Shown one piece after another: positions 26,187 through 36,654 of a stretch of 64,000 nt of DNA. Every line of letters starts with the position of its first letter. Position 1 is the stretch's first letter. Both the position numbers and the translations under genes were made by a program. Source of the stretch: Candidatus Phytoplasma meliae (GTDB lineage Bacteria > Bacillota_I > Bacilli_A > Acholeplasmatales > Acholeplasmataceae); contig NZ_JACAOD020000006.1 of NCBI RefSeq assembly GCF_016876135.2, positions 1 through 64,000 of the forward strand, written 5' to 3'. The notes below the pieces were generated by a model. The model was not told the origin of the DNA and did not search any database. It saw only the letters and a list, made by a program, of their open reading frames with translations.

Positions 26187-29100
26187 ATGTTTATCAACGC
26201 ATTCGAACAATTTATAAAAGAAAAAGGATTTGATAAAAATTATTTTCAAAAACCTCAATTAAAAAAAGTTTTCATCTTGGCTAATGAAAATACATGGAGA
26301 TTACACATTACTTTTCAACATTTACTTTTAATTTCTGATTTATCAACTTTTTTAGAAAAATTAACTCAATTTTTACAAACAAAATATCAAAAAAAAGCAC
26401 AAGAAATAGTTGGTGTTAAAAGCATTGATATTAAAAATATTAATATTGAATATTATCTAAATTTTGAAAAATTAGATTATTTAACATCTTTAGGACCTAG
26501 TTATTATCGTTATATGATATCACAAGCTAAATTAAAAGAAAAATATTTAGATTTAGATTTTTTTGATTATGACAATTATCAAATTAGTTTTTGTGATGAA
26601 CAGTTTATCATTACTGTTGATTCTGAGTCTTTTTGGGTTGCCAAAGAAAAAATACCTTTTTTAAAAGATTTTTTGGCGCGTTTTTACGGATTAAAAAATA
26701 AGGTGGTAATAAAAAAAAATGATCAAATTACACCAATTTCTAAAAATCAATTATCATATCATATCAATAAACTAAAAGATAATCAGCAAGAAACTTTTGC
26801 ATCACCAAAAGAAGCAAAAAATGAATTTAACATGGAATCACCAAATAAATATCAAAAATCTTTTAATAATGCTAAAAATTATCAAATCAAAGACCTTCCT
26901 AAAAATGAACAAGAATTGAAAGAATTTAAAGAACAAAATCCTAATACTAATATTATTTTGCAAGGATATTTATCACAAGATATTAAAGAAATTAATTTTC
27001 GTAAATATTCTAAATACAAAGAAAATCAATATTTTTTTTTCAGTTGTGTTTTAGAAGAAAATCACGGCTTTTCAATAGAAGATAGAGATGCTATTTTAGT
27101 TAAAAAAATAGTTACGAAACCAGAAAAAGAGCATTTGCTTCATCAAAATTTACAAACTGGACAATTATTTAAAATAAAAGCTAAAATGAAACATAGTGTT
27201 TGGGATGATGTTCATTTAATGATTCAAGAATATGAAATTTTATCTTCCAATAAAACTTTATTCCCTATTAGACAAGATCATGGCATCCAAGGCGAAAAAA
27301 GAATTGAATTTCACGTTCACACTAAGATGTCTAATCTAGATGCTATTAATAGCGCTAAAGAATATTTACAAATAGCTGAATCATGGGGCCATAAGGCTAT
27401 TGCTTTTACAGATCATAGTGGTATTTATGCTTATCCTGAGATTTATAAATTTTCAAAAAATAAAAAAATAAAACCTGTTTATGGTTTAGAAATTGATTTT
27501 ATCGAAGAAAAACCCCTTTATATCACTAATCAAGTAGAAGATAATTTAACTTATGATTTTAATTTACAAGAAGCTACTTATGTGGTGTTTGACTTGGAAA
27601 CAACTGGTTTTTCTAGTATTCGTGATAAAATAATTGAGATCGCTGGAGTCAAAATACATCGAGGACAAAAAATAGCAGAATTCGAAGCTTTTATTGATCC
27701 ACAAGAAAAATTAACTCCTACTATTATCAATATCACCAATATTACAGACGAAATGTTAGCAGGGCAACAAACTATTGATCAAGTGCTCCCTAATTTTTTA
27801 AAATTCATTGAAAATTGTGTTTTAGTTGCTCATAATAGTAAGTTTGATATGACTTTTTTAAAAGAAAAAATGAAAGAATTGAATTTAGCATTTAAACCTC
27901 AGCCAGTAATTGATACTATGGGGTTATCACAAAGCTATTTTAGTAAATTTTTAAAATATTTTACTTTAAAAAGATTAGCTCAAGTTTTCAAAGTTAAAAT
28001 GGAAAGTCATCACCGAGCTTTGTCTGATGCTAAAGCTACGGCTGAAGTTTTTATTAAAATGATTGACCAATTGAGCGATCCTAAAAAAGACCCTCAAAAT
28101 TTAGTAATTACTAATTTTTTTGATTTACAAGATCCTGTTGATCCTAAATATGAAAGACCTTATCATATTAATATTTTAGTAGCTAATCAAAAAGGTTATC
28201 GCCATTTATTTGAATTGTTAAGCAATGCTTTAACTGATAATTTTCATAAAATCCCTCGCGTTTCAAAGTCTGTTTTAGCAAAATATCGTGAAGGGCTTTT
28301 AGTAGGTAGTGGTTGTTATAATAGTAATATTTTCGAAATTGCTTTAAATTCTAATATTGATAATTTAAAACAAGCTATTTCTTTTTATGATTATATCGAA
28401 GTGCAACCTCCGCAAGCCTATAAACATTTAATTCATGAATTAGGCCTTAAAGGTCAACAAATTATCGAAACAACTTTAATTAAAATTATTGAAGAAACTA
28501 AAAAACAAGGAAAATTAATTATTGCCACAGGAGATGTTCATTATCTTCATCCTTGGGAAAAAGATTATCGCGAAATTTATATTAGTGCTAAATTAGTAGG
28601 TGGCGGTTTACACAAATTATCTAAATATAGTAATCATTATTTGCCCGACAATCACCTTTTAACTACTGCTGAAATGTTTGATGCTTTTAAGTTTTTGCAA
28701 AATAATGATTTAGCTTATGAAATTACTATTGGCAATACTCATTTGCTTAACGATAAAATTGAAAGAGTTGAAGCCTTTAATGACAAGCTTCTTTCTTTGC
28801 AAGATAACACTTTTGAGCACACTTTAAAAATACCAAGCATTAAAAAAGAAATTAAAAAGTTAGTAATGGCAAAAGTTAAACAATTATACGGTCGCAAACC
28901 TCATCCTTTGATTAAAAAAAGATTACAACAAGAATTAAAAAGTATTTTAGGAGATGATAATAATCCTACAAGTAATCAAAAAATTGCTCCAATTTACTAT
29001 TTGTCTCATTTATTAGTGAAGAAATCTTTAGAAGATGGTTATTTAGTAGGATCTCGAGGTTCTATTGGCTCTTCTTTAGTAGCAACTATGTTAGAAATAA

Positions 29101-30827
29101 CCGAAATTAACCCCTTAAAGCCTCATTATCGTTGTCCTCGATGTTGTTATACCATTATGAAAATGAAACCAGAAGAAAAAACCAAATATGGAAACCCTAA
29201 AGATCAAAGTTATTATGAATCTTTAGACAAAGTTTTTTCAGGATATGATTTAGAAAACAGAGAATGCCCTGAATGCCAAACCGTGTTTCAAAAAGATGGC
29301 CATGATATCCCTTTTGAAACCTTTTTAGGTTTTGAAGGAAATAAAACTCCTGATATTGATCTAAATTTTGCAGGAGATTATCAAAGCCAAGCTCATAATT
29401 ATATTAAATATTTAATTGGCGAAAATTATGCTTTCCGAGCTGGAACAATCCAAACTATTGCTAATCGAAATGCTTATGGTTATGTAATGGGATTTTTAGA
29501 AAATAAATCTTTTAAATGGCGTAAACATAAAATATCTCAAATTGCTAATAAAATTGAAGGTGTAAAACGCTCAACAGGACAACATCCAGGGGGGATAGTG
29601 ATTGTGCCACCTGGACATAGCATTTATGAAATTACACCAATCCAGTATCCAGCTAATGATACTTCTTCCCAATGGAAAACTACTCATTTTGATTATCATT
29701 CTTTTGAACAAAATCTTTTTAAATTAGATATTTTAGGACACGATGATCCTATGATGATTAAATTTTTAATGGATTATGTCAAACAAGATCCCAACGATTT
29801 CCCCTTTCGAAAAGCCCAAGATATTCCTTTAGATGATCCTCAAGTATATGAATTATTTTCTAATGATTTTAAAGACAACAACATTATTGTTGATTCTTTA
29901 GGGATTCCTGAATTTGGAACTTTTTTTGTTAAGCAGATGTTAAAAGATATCAAAAGCATCAAAAACAATGACGAGACACCTATTAAAATTAATTTTGCTG
30001 CTTTAGTTAAAATTTCAGGACTTTCTCATGGAACTGATGTTTGGCATCAAAATGCAAAAGATGCTATCAATAAAACAGGTGATTTTAAGAAATACCAAGA
30101 TGAAAATATTTCCTTTAATGATATTATTGGTTGTCGTGATGATATTATGTTGCAATTACAAGAAAAAGGGATCAAACCTTTAAAAGCTTTTAATATTATG
30201 GAATTTATCCGCAAAGGACAACCACAAAATGATTTTAAAACATGGCAAATTTATCAAAAAGAAATGCAAGGTATCATTGAAGATTGGTATATGGAATCAG
30301 CTTTTAGAATTAAATATTTATTCCCTAAAGCTCACGCCACCGCTTATGTGATTATGGCCTTAAGAATTGCTTGGTTTAAAGTTCATAAACCTTTGCTTTT
30401 TTATAGTGGCTATTTTTCTAAACGCACTGAACACTTTGATCATCAAACCATGGTTAGCAATGATGTTTCCTTAATTGAAGAAGAAATAGAAAAATTAAAT
30501 AAATTAAAAACTAGCAAAAAAATAAAAGCTAAAGATGAAATTTTAATCAATACATTAAAAATAACTAAAGAAATGTTACAACGCGGTTTTAAATTTTTAA
30601 GTGTTGATTTTAATAAATCCGATATTAGTATTTTTAAAATAGAAAATAATAACTATTTAAGAATGCCTTTGCTTGCCCTTGATGGTTTAGGGAAGATCGC
30701 AGCTAATAAAATTATCGAAGCGCGAAAAGAAAAGCCTTTTACCAAAGATGATTTCCGCATTCGTTCTAAAATCAATAAAACTATTTTTGAACAAATCACT
30801 AAAGAGCATCTTTTAGATTCCTTGTAA
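26187..30827 (+). CDS. polC: DNA polymerase III alpha subunit, PolC type
   Basis: Replicative polymerase of low-GC Gram-positives with built-in proofreading. In about 1546 residues the order is: N-terminal domain, OB fold (about 245-340), PHP domain starting RIEFHVHTKMSNLDA (about 371), inserted DEDD exonuclease (FDLETTGF about 466, HNSKFDM, HHRALSDA), rest of PHP, then a zinc site (CPRCC about 981 with CPEC about 1028). The palm has PDIDLNFAGD (about 1054), and the C-terminus is tRNA/clamp-binding-like. I chose ATG 26187 because AGGTGG lies 8 nt upstream; the in-frame GTG at 26175 overlaps that site. No accessory replication gene adjoins it. Confidence 0.97.
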   Translation: MFINAFEQFIKEKGFDKNYFQKPQLKKVFILANENTWRLHITFQHLLLISDLSTFLEKLTQFLQTKYQKKAQEIVGVKSIDIKNINIEYYLNFEKLDYLTSLGPSYYRYMISQAKLKEKYLDLDFFDYDNYQISFCDEQFIITVDSESFWVAKEKIPFLKDFLARFYGLKNKVVIKKNDQITPISKNQLSYHINKLKDNQQETFASPKEAKNEFNMESPNKYQKSFNNAKNYQIKDLPKNEQELKEFKEQNPNTNIILQGYLSQDIKEINFRKYSKYKENQYFFFSCVLEENHGFSIEDRDAILVKKIVTKPEKEHLLHQNLQTGQLFKIKAKMKHSVWDDVHLMIQEYEILSSNKTLFPIRQDHGIQGEKRIEFHVHTKMSNLDAINSAKEYLQIAESWGHKAIAFTDHSGIYAYPEIYKFSKNKKIKPVYGLEIDFIEEKPLYITNQVEDNLTYDFNLQEATYVVFDLETTGFSSIRDKIIEIAGVKIHRGQKIAEFEAFIDPQEKLTPTIINITNITDEMLAGQQTIDQVLPNFLKFIENCVLVAHNSKFDMTFLKEKMKELNLAFKPQPVIDTMGLSQSYFSKFLKYFTLKRLAQVFKVKMESHHRALSDAKATAEVFIKMIDQLSDPKKDPQNLVITNFFDLQDPVDPKYERPYHINILVANQKGYRHLFELLSNALTDNFHKIPRVSKSVLAKYREGLLVGSGCYNSNIFEIALNSNIDNLKQAISFYDYIEVQPPQAYKHLIHELGLKGQQIIETTLIKIIEETKKQGKLIIATGDVHYLHPWEKDYREIYISAKLVGGGLHKLSKYSNHYLPDNHLLTTAEMFDAFKFLQNNDLAYEITIGNTHLLNDKIERVEAFNDKLLSLQDNTFEHTLKIPSIKKEIKKLVMAKVKQLYGRKPHPLIKKRLQQELKSILGDDNNPTSNQKIAPIYYLSHLLVKKSLEDGYLVGSRGSIGSSLVATMLEITEINPLKPHYRCPRCCYTIMKMKPEEKTKYGNPKDQSYYESLDKVFSGYDLENRECPECQTVFQKDGHDIPFETFLGFEGNKTPDIDLNFAGDYQSQAHNYIKYLIGENYAFRAGTIQTIANRNAYGYVMGFLENKSFKWRKHKISQIANKIEGVKRSTGQHPGGIVIVPPGHSIYEITPIQYPANDTSSQWKTTHFDYHSFEQNLFKLDILGHDDPMMIKFLMDYVKQDPNDFPFRKAQDIPLDDPQVYELFSNDFKDNNIIVDSLGIPEFGTFFVKQMLKDIKSIKNNDETPIKINFAALVKISGLSHGTDVWHQNAKDAINKTGDFKKYQDENISFNDIIGCRDDIMLQLQEKGIKPLKAFNIMEFIRKGQPQNDFKTWQIYQKEMQGIIEDWYMESAFRIKYLFPKAHATAYVIMALRIAWFKVHKPLLFYSGYFSKRTEHFDHQTMVSNDVSLIEEEIEKLNKLKTSKKIKAKDEILINTLKITKEMLQRGFKFLSVDFNKSDISIFKIENNNYLRMPLLALDGLGKIAANKIIEARKEKPFTKDDFRIRSKINKTIFEQITKEHLLDSL

Positions 30828-30941
30828 TATGGTAGTTCAAAAAAGGGCTGCTCTTGTTGATTTATTTAATGAAAAAACGAAAAATTCCAGATGAAAAAAC
30901 ATCATAACATTTTTTCAAAAACCTTAAAAGGAGAATAAAAG

Positions 30942-31949
30942 TTGACCCTAAAAAAAAGATTAGTTACAGGGATTAAACCAACAGGAGATTTAACTTTAGG
31001 TAATTATATTGGCGTGTTACAACCTTTGCTTGATTTGCAAAAAAATTTAAAAAATTTTGATTTTTATCTTTTTATAGCTGATTTACACGCTCTTACTTTT
31101 TACCAAGATCCGCAAAAACTTAAAAAAACAATTAAAGAAGTAGCTGCTCTTTATTTAGCAACAGGGTTAAATGTTGATAAAATCAACTTATTTATTCAAT
31201 CAGAAGTTATTGAGCATTCATATTTAGGTTATCTTTTAGAATGTCAATCTTACTTTAACGAACTTCAAAGAATGATTCAATATAAAGAAAAAAGTCAAAT
31301 AAATCCAGATGGAATTAGAACATCGTTATTCACTTATCCTACATTAATGGCAGCAGATATTTTAATTTATGATGCCAACTTAGTTGCTATTGGCAAAGAT
31401 CAAAAACAACATTTAGAATTAACCAAAAAAATAGCTACTAGATTTAATAATTTATATGGCAATACTTTTGCCATTCCAGAAGCTTTTTTTAATCCTTTAG
31501 GTGGAAAAATTAAATCTTTACAAAATCCTTTAAAAAAAATGAGTAAAAGCGATACAAACAATAATAAAAATTATATTTTACTTTTAGATAAACCTGAAAT
31601 AATCAAGAAAAAAATAGATCAATCTGTGACTGATTCTGAAAAGGTTATCAAATATGATCCCCAAAATAAACCAGGTATTTCAAATCTTTTAAACATTTAC
31701 GCTTCTTTAAAACAAATTAGCATTTTTGAAAGTGAAAAAAAATTCCAATTATTATCTTATAAAAATTTAAAAAATGAAGTTTATGAAGCAATAATGAATA
31801 TTATCATTCCTTTGCAACAAAAATTTTATCAATTAATAAACAATCCACAATTAGATTTGATTTTAAATCAAGGTGCTCAAAAAGCTCGTTTTATAGCAAT
31901 TCAAAAAATTAAAGAAGTTCAAAAAAAATTAGGAATTTCAAGGTTATAA
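30942..31949 (+). CDS. trpS: Tryptophanyl-tRNA synthetase
   Basis: Charges tRNA-Trp. In 335 residues the class Ic core shows TGIKPTGDLTLGNYIG at the N-terminus (HIGH-like), FIADLHALTF, YPTLMAADILIYDA, VGKDQKQHLELTK-like binding loop (here IGKDQKQHLELTK) and KMSKSD (about 202). The start is TTG with AGGAG 8 nt upstream. It is monocistronic, ending at a strong bidirectional terminator shared with sufU. Confidence 0.96.
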   Translation: MTLKKRLVTGIKPTGDLTLGNYIGVLQPLLDLQKNLKNFDFYLFIADLHALTFYQDPQKLKKTIKEVAALYLATGLNVDKINLFIQSEVIEHSYLGYLLECQSYFNELQRMIQYKEKSQINPDGIRTSLFTYPTLMAADILIYDANLVAIGKDQKQHLELTKKIATRFNNLYGNTFAIPEAFFNPLGGKIKSLQNPLKKMSKSDTNNNKNYILLLDKPEIIKKKIDQSVTDSEKVIKYDPQNKPGISNLLNIYASLKQISIFESEKKFQLLSYKNLKNEVYEAIMNIIIPLQQKFYQLINNPQLDLILNQGAQKARFIAIQKIKEVQKKLGISRL

Positions 31950-31958
31950 ATTTAATGA

Positions 31959-32002
31959 ATATATAAAAAAAGACCAATTTAAATTGGTCTTTTTTTATAT
32001 AT
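31959..32002. terminator. Bidirectional terminator between trpS and sufU
   Basis: A perfect 44-nt palindrome with 22-bp arms centred at 31980/31981, containing AAAAAAAGACC and GGTCTTTTTTT. The sufU stop codon (31979-31981) lies at its centre, so the last codons of sufU form one arm. Confidence 0.9.
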
Positions 32003-32437
32003 ATTAATCGTGTTTTTTTTAATTATTTTTTTTAAAGCTTGCCATGGAAGGGCAATACAAACTATTCTTCCTGGAAAATTAGTAAAATGTTTAAACAATA
32101 ACAAATCTTCTTCTATTTTTGCTTCATTTAAAGATTGATTATTGATCATAGCTAAAAAAGTGTCTATTTTATCTAAACTTTCAGAGATTTCAAGATGCTT
32201 AAGATAAATAGACATCAAACTTGCTGAAGCACGACAAATAGCGCAAGATTGGGTTTCATATCTAATATCTTGTATTTTGTGGCCGATGATTTTAATTTGC
32301 AAAACAATAGAATCTCCACAAGAAGTGTTTTTATGAGTTAAACTAATAAAATCGTTATCTTCAGATAAACCCCAATTTTGTGGATTTTGATAATGTTTCA
32401 TAACGATATCGCGATATAATTGATTTATTTCCAACAC
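31979..32437 (-). CDS. sufU: Iron-sulfur cluster scaffold/sulfur acceptor SufU
   Basis: An IscU/SufU-like protein of 152 residues. Conserved cysteines sit in SCGDSI (about 39-44), SCAICRASAS (about 65-74) and FPGRIVCIALPWQAL (about 121-135), with the family start YRDIVMKHYQNPQNWG. It takes sulfur from the cysteine desulfurase SufS encoded 12 nt upstream, so both work in Fe-S assembly. The start is GTG at 32435-32437 (an adjacent TTG is possible), with AAGG about 7 nt upstream. Its C-terminal codons double as a terminator arm. No sufBCD is in the window. Confidence 0.93.
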   Translation of the reverse strand: MLEINQLYRDIVMKHYQNPQNWGLSEDNDFISLTHKNTSCGDSIVLQIKIIGHKIQDIRYETQSCAICRASASLMSIYLKHLEISESLDKIDTFLAMINNQSLNEAKIEEDLLLFKHFTNFPGRIVCIALPWQALKKIIKKNTINIYKKRPI

Positions 32438-32448
32438 CTTAATACCTT

Positions 32449-33654
32449 TTATTTTTGGGAAAATGACGTAAAAAATTCTTGTACTTTTTTCAAATTTTCT
32501 ATTAATAAATCCACATCTTTTTCATTGTTATGCATCCCTATTGAAATTCTTATTATGCTTATTTGTTTTAATTTTTCGGTGATTAAAAAAGCGCAACATT
32601 TTCCTGTTCTAACATAAATATTTCTTTGAGCTAAAAAAGATTCAACATCGTGTGCATGAATGTTATTAAAATTAAAAGCAATAATGTTGACAGCTTGAGG
32701 ATTATAAATAGTTATTTGATCAAATTTTTTTAATTCTTTCATAATTTTTTGATAAATTTTTTGTTCTTGTTGTTCGATATTATTAAAACCAATTTCTTCA
32801 ATAAATTCTAAAGCTTTTTTGAATCCGATAATATCAGCAATATTCAATGTTCCGGGTTCAAATTTATAAGGAGAATCGTTAAAACAAAGATGTTTAGTTG
32901 AAAATTCTTTAATTGAACTGCCGCCAAAAAAAGTCGGGTTTAATTTTTGTAAAAGATGGTTTTTACCGAATAAAACACCAACTCCAAAAGGACCATATAA
33001 TTTATGCGAAGAAAAAGCTAAAAAATCAATATCTAAAGCTTTCACATCTATAGGCAAATGTCCTACAGATTGAGCGGCGTCTAAAATAACTAAAGCGTTT
33101 TTTTGATGCGCTAGAGCGGTTATTTCTTTAATAGGAGTCTGGTATCCTAATACATTAGAAATATGAGTTAAAGCCACTACTTTTGTCTTAGCGGTTAATA
33201 CTTTAGCGAAATTTTCAACAGTTATCTTATTATTTTCATTTAAAGGGATAAAAATGATTTTGGCTTTTTTAATTTTTGCTTGTTGCAACCAAGGCAATAC
33301 AGAAGAATTATGTTCTAATTGTGATGTAATGATTTCATCCCCTTCTTCTAAAATATCACTTAAACTTTGGGCTAAAAGATTTAAAGAATCAGTTGTTCCC
33401 TTGGTAAAAATAATTTCTTCTGGTAAAGCATTAATGAAATGAGCTGTTTTATTCCTAGTTTCATTTAATAATAAATCATTTTGAGAAGTTAAAGGGGCTA
33501 AAGATTTATTTCCGACGCCATTATTGTTATAAAATGAATTTAATTCATTGATGACTTTTTGAGGTTTTAAGGAAGTGGAAGCTGTATCAAAATAGACAAG
33601 TTCGGAATTTGTTTTAAAAATAGGAAAAAAACAACGAAAAGATTTTTTTGGCAT
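32449..33654 (-). CDS. sufS: Cysteine desulfurase SufS
   Basis: A PLP-dependent class V aminotransferase of about 401 residues that takes sulfur from cysteine. Visible elements are YFDTASTSLKP, EHNSSVLPWL, VLDAAQSVGHLPIDV, the PLP-lysine motif FSSHKLYGPFGVGVLFG (about 215-231), GTLNIADIIGF, and the catalytic cysteine segment VRTGKCCAF (about 363). I prefer the ATG at 33652-33654, which has AAGG 8 nt upstream, over an in-frame ATG nine codons earlier that has none. It follows tyrS closely on the same strand and precedes sufU. Confidence 0.95.
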   Translation of the reverse strand: MPKKSFRCFFPIFKTNSELVYFDTASTSLKPQKVINELNSFYNNNGVGNKSLAPLTSQNDLLLNETRNKTAHFINALPEEIIFTKGTTDSLNLLAQSLSDILEEGDEIITSQLEHNSSVLPWLQQAKIKKAKIIFIPLNENNKITVENFAKVLTAKTKVVALTHISNVLGYQTPIKEITALAHQKNALVILDAAQSVGHLPIDVKALDIDFLAFSSHKLYGPFGVGVLFGKNHLLQKLNPTFFGGSSIKEFSTKHLCFNDSPYKFEPGTLNIADIIGFKKALEFIEEIGFNNIEQQEQKIYQKIMKELKKFDQITIYNPQAVNIIAFNFNNIHAHDVESFLAQRNIYVRTGKCCAFLITEKLKQISIIRISIGMHNNEKDVDLLIENLKKVQEFFTSFSQK

Positions 33655-33687
33655 TTTTGGAACCTTCTTTTGCAAAAGCATGAGAAA

Positions 33688-34932
33688 TTAAAAAATAATT
33701 AAAGCGTTATTTTTTTTACCTTTTTTCAAAAGTACATATTTATTAAATAAAGCGTTATTTTTAGTGATTGTATAATCTACTTGTTTTATTTTTTGGTCAA
33801 AAATTTGAATCACCCCTTTATGAATAAATTCACGTGCTTCGCTTTTAGAAGATGTTAATTTGGTGTTTACTAAAGCATCAGCTAAGCAGATGGAATCTAC
33901 TGTTTGAAGATGGTGGCAAAATAAAGTTTTTTGCAATAAGGTGAAATCTTGTTCTTGCCAAGTGTTTTTTTTGTTTAAAAATAAAATTTTATTTGTTTGT
34001 AAGCATTCTGGCAAAACATTAGGAGGATAGATCAAATTAAAAATATGCTGGGCTAAAGCTTTTTGAGCTAATCTTTGTTGAGGTTGATTTAGAGTATGCT
34101 GTTCTAAATTTAAAATTTCTTTTTTAGGAATTAAAGTAAGGGTTTTTAAATAATTAATAATTTCTTGGTCACCGATATTTAAAAAATATTGATAAACTTC
34201 ATAAGGAGGAGTTTTTTTAGGGTTTAACCATAGAACTCCTTGCTCACTTTTTCCAAATTTAGTGCCATTAGCGTTTAATAAAAGAGGAGTGCTAATACCA
34301 AAAGCATTATGATTTGTTTCTAATTTACGAATTAGTTCCAAACCGCTTGTGATGTTTCCCCATTGATCGGAGCCGCCTAATTGTAACTGAACATTATGTT
34401 TCTTATATAAATGATAAAAATCTAAGGATTGCAAAATCATATAAGTAAATTCGGTAAAAGAAATTCCTGAAGCTAATCTTTTGGCTACCGTTTGTTTAGA
34501 AAGCATATAATTAATATTAAAAAATTTACCATATTTTCTTAAAAAAGAAATAATATCTAATGAAGGCAACCACTCATAATTATTAACAAATTCTATGTTT
34601 TTATTAAATAAAATGGATTTAAATTGTGATTCGATTCTTTTGGCATTTTTTAAGAAGTGTTTTAAAGATAATAATTTTCTTTCTTCTGTTTCTTTGGGGT
34701 CGCCAATTAAACCAGTCCCACCTCCTACTAAAATTACAGGCAAATGTCCTTGTTGTTGCATTAACAAAATCATTGTAATTTGAACTAAATGTCCTACAGT
34801 TAAAGAATCAGCAGTTGGATCAAAACCACAATAAAACTTAATTTTACCGTTGTCTAAAAGTTCTTTAACTTGATTTTCGTTGCTACAATCTTTAATTAAA
34901 TTACGCCATTTTAATTCTTCATAAAAAGACAT
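33688..34932 (-). CDS. tyrS: Tyrosyl-tRNA synthetase
   Basis: Charges tRNA-Tyr. The 414 residues show FYCGFDPTADSLTVGHL (HIGH-like), VGGGTGLIGDP, the tyrosine pocket YMILQSLDFYHL and QLGGSDQWGNI, KFGKSEQGV (KMSKS-like, about 229), and a C-terminal S4 RNA-binding domain (TSSKSEAREFIHKGVI, about 352-370). AGGAG lies 8 nt before the ATG. It lies between rplS and sufS on the minus strand, probably in one transcript. Confidence 0.96.
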   Translation of the reverse strand: MSFYEELKWRNLIKDCSNENQVKELLDNGKIKFYCGFDPTADSLTVGHLVQITMILLMQQQGHLPVILVGGGTGLIGDPKETEERKLLSLKHFLKNAKRIESQFKSILFNKNIEFVNNYEWLPSLDIISFLRKYGKFFNINYMLSKQTVAKRLASGISFTEFTYMILQSLDFYHLYKKHNVQLQLGGSDQWGNITSGLELIRKLETNHNAFGISTPLLLNANGTKFGKSEQGVLWLNPKKTPPYEVYQYFLNIGDQEIINYLKTLTLIPKKEILNLEQHTLNQPQQRLAQKALAQHIFNLIYPPNVLPECLQTNKILFLNKKNTWQEQDFTLLQKTLFCHHLQTVDSICLADALVNTKLTSSKSEAREFIHKGVIQIFDQKIKQVDYTITKNNALFNKYVLLKKGKKNNALIIF

Positions 34933-35010
34933 TTCAAAACTCCTATTTTTTTAGAAAGTATTATTGTTTGTGAAACAGATAATATTAAATTATTTTTTAT
35001 TTTAAAAAAA

Positions 35011-35367
35011 TTATTTTCGTTCTTTAATGCGTGAAGCTTTAGAAGAAAGAGTGCGTACATAATGTAGTTTAGCACGGCGCACAATTCCACGACGCACAAC
35101 TTCTATTTTTTCGTTAGAAGGGGAATGTATTGGAAAAGTTAATTCTATCCCTATTCCAACAAACATTTTTCTAACGGTGAAAGTTTCTGAAAGCAATCTT
35201 CCTTGGCGTTTAATTACTAAACCTTCAAAAATTTGAACTCTTTTACGGTTACCTTCATCAATTTTAATAGAAACTTTAACAGTGTCACCAGGTTTGAAAA
35301 TAGGAATTTCTTTAAGTTGATGTTGATTAACTGATTCTATTAAATTTTGTCCTTTTAATTGAGACAT
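35011..35367 (-). CDS. rplS: 50S ribosomal protein L19
   Basis: 118-residue L19, located at the 30S-50S interface. Family features are [31 protein letters not shown] and ETFTVRKM (35167-35313) and the basic C-terminus [15 protein letters not shown]. The stretch between ([20 protein letters not shown]) has an extra hydrophobic residue compared with the usual [15 protein letters not shown] is well placed before the ATG. It follows trmD closely, the conserved trmD-rplS order. Confidence 0.97.
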   Translation of the reverse strand: MSQLKGQNLIESVNQHQLKEIPIFKPGDTVKVSIKIDEGNRKRVQIFEGLVIKRQGRLLSETFTVRKMFVGIGIELTFPIHSPSNEKIEVVRRGIVRRAKLHYVRTLSSKASRIKERK

Positions 35368-35390
35368 ATTAATTACTCCTTTATTTTTTA

Positions 35391-36119
35391 TTATTTTTCT
35401 AATTCTTGCTTAATTTCTTGCAAAAGTTTTTGTTGGATTGAGGTTAGTTTCTTATTGACTAAAAGATCAGGTCTTTTTTGCCAAGTGATTTTTAAACTTT
35501 CTTTTTGGCGCCAATGATTGATCTTTTCGTGATGTCCAGATAACAAAATTGAAGGGACTTCTTGATTTTGATAACTTTGCGGTCTAGTGTATTGAGGAAA
35601 TTTTAATAATCCTTGTTGATGTGAATCTTGAAGATAAGATTCCTTTTTGATAACTTCAGGAATGATTCTTACAATAGCATCAATTAAAACTGTAGCAGCG
35701 ATTTCTCCTCCAGTTAAAATATAATCACCTATAGAAACTTCTTGATCTACATATTTTAATATTCTAGCATCAATGCCCTCGTAATTACCACATAAAATAA
35801 TTAAATGAGATTCTTTTTGGGCATAATCAGTTGCTTGCGATTGATTAAATAATTTCCCTTGAGGAGATAACAAAATAACTTTGCTGTGAGGTTTTTTGAT
35901 GTCTTTTAAACAATTAAAAAAAGGAGGAAAGGAAAGTAACATTCCAACCCCTCCTCCATAAACAGAGTCGTCTACTTGATTGTGTTTATTAATGCTGTAT
36001 TTTCTTAAATCATGAATTTTAATTTGAACTTTTTTTTGTTCTAAAGCTCTTTTTATAATTGAATTATTACAAAAACTTTGAAAAAAAAGAGGAAAAATAG
36101 TTATAACTTCAATTATCAT
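35391..36119 (-). CDS. trmD: tRNA (guanine-N1)-methyltransferase
   Basis: Methylates G37 of tRNAs reading CCN, CUN and CGG codons, preventing +1 frameshifts. The 242-residue SPOUT enzyme has [52 protein letters not shown], the knot motif [20 protein letters not shown] (about 132-151), [11 protein letters not shown], and [18 protein letters not shown]. It lies between rpsP and rplS, as in other bacteria, but rimM, often between rpsP and trmD, is absent here. Confidence 0.97.
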   Translation of the reverse strand: MIIEVITIFPLFFQSFCNNSIIKRALEQKKVQIKIHDLRKYSINKHNQVDDSVYGGGVGMLLSFPPFFNCLKDIKKPHSKVILLSPQGKLFNQSQATDYAQKESHLIILCGNYEGIDARILKYVDQEVSIGDYILTGGEIAATVLIDAIVRIIPEVIKKESYLQDSHQQGLLKFPQYTRPQSYQNQEVPSILLSGHHEKINHWRQKESLKITWQKRPDLLVNKKLTSIQQKLLQEIKQELEK

Positions 36120-36190
36120 ATTTTTTTCTTTTTAACCTAGAATATTATTTTCTTGAATAATTAAATTTGATATTGTGTTTTTTTAAAAAA

Positions 36191-36475
36191 TTATTGTTTA
36201 CTGTTTTTTGTGTTATATGCAGTATTATTTGCAGTTTTAACAATAAAATTACTTTTTTTAAAAATCTTTTTTACTGTTTTAGTAGGTTGTGCTCCATCTG
36301 ATAACCATTTTTGGATTTTATCATGATCTAACTTAACAATATCTAAAATAGTATCATAAGTTCCTAAAATTTCTAAAAATTTACCATCGCGAGCATTTTT
36401 AGATTCGCTTGCAACTAATCTATAAAAAGGTCTTTTATGCACTCCAAAACGTTGTAAACGCATTTTGATTGCCAT
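36191..36475 (-). CDS. rpsP: 30S ribosomal protein S16
   Basis: 94-residue S16 with the typical N-terminus MAIKMRLQRFGVHKRPFYRLV, then SKNARDGKFLEILGTYD (about 25-41) and WLSDGAQPTKTVK. TAGGA precedes the ATG. It is the first gene of an rpsP-trmD-rplS-tyrS-sufS-sufU run on the minus strand, with a consensus promoter upstream at 36551-36579. Confidence 0.97.
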   Translation of the reverse strand: MAIKMRLQRFGVHKRPFYRLVASESKNARDGKFLEILGTYDTILDIVKLDHDKIQKWLSDGAQPTKTVKKIFKKSNFIVKTANNTAYNTKNSKQ

Positions 36476-36550
36476 AAATGATTCCTACTTTCTTTTTTTA
36501 ATTAATTTAATTTGACTAATTTTTTTGAAATTAAAAATTCCATCCTAATT

Positions 36551-36579
36551 ATTATTACATAAAAGGCTTGAATTGTCAA
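36551..36579 (-). promoter_or_regulatory. Promoter of the rpsP-trmD-rplS cluster
   Basis: On the minus strand: TTGACA (36574-36579), a 17-nt spacer, then AATAAT (36551-36556). The -35 is a perfect consensus. Confidence 0.65.
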
Positions 36580-36654
36580 GATTTCAAATGTAATAAATAT
36601 TTTACTAATTAACGTTGTAGGAGAAAATATTTTTAATATTGATTTGAATGTTTT

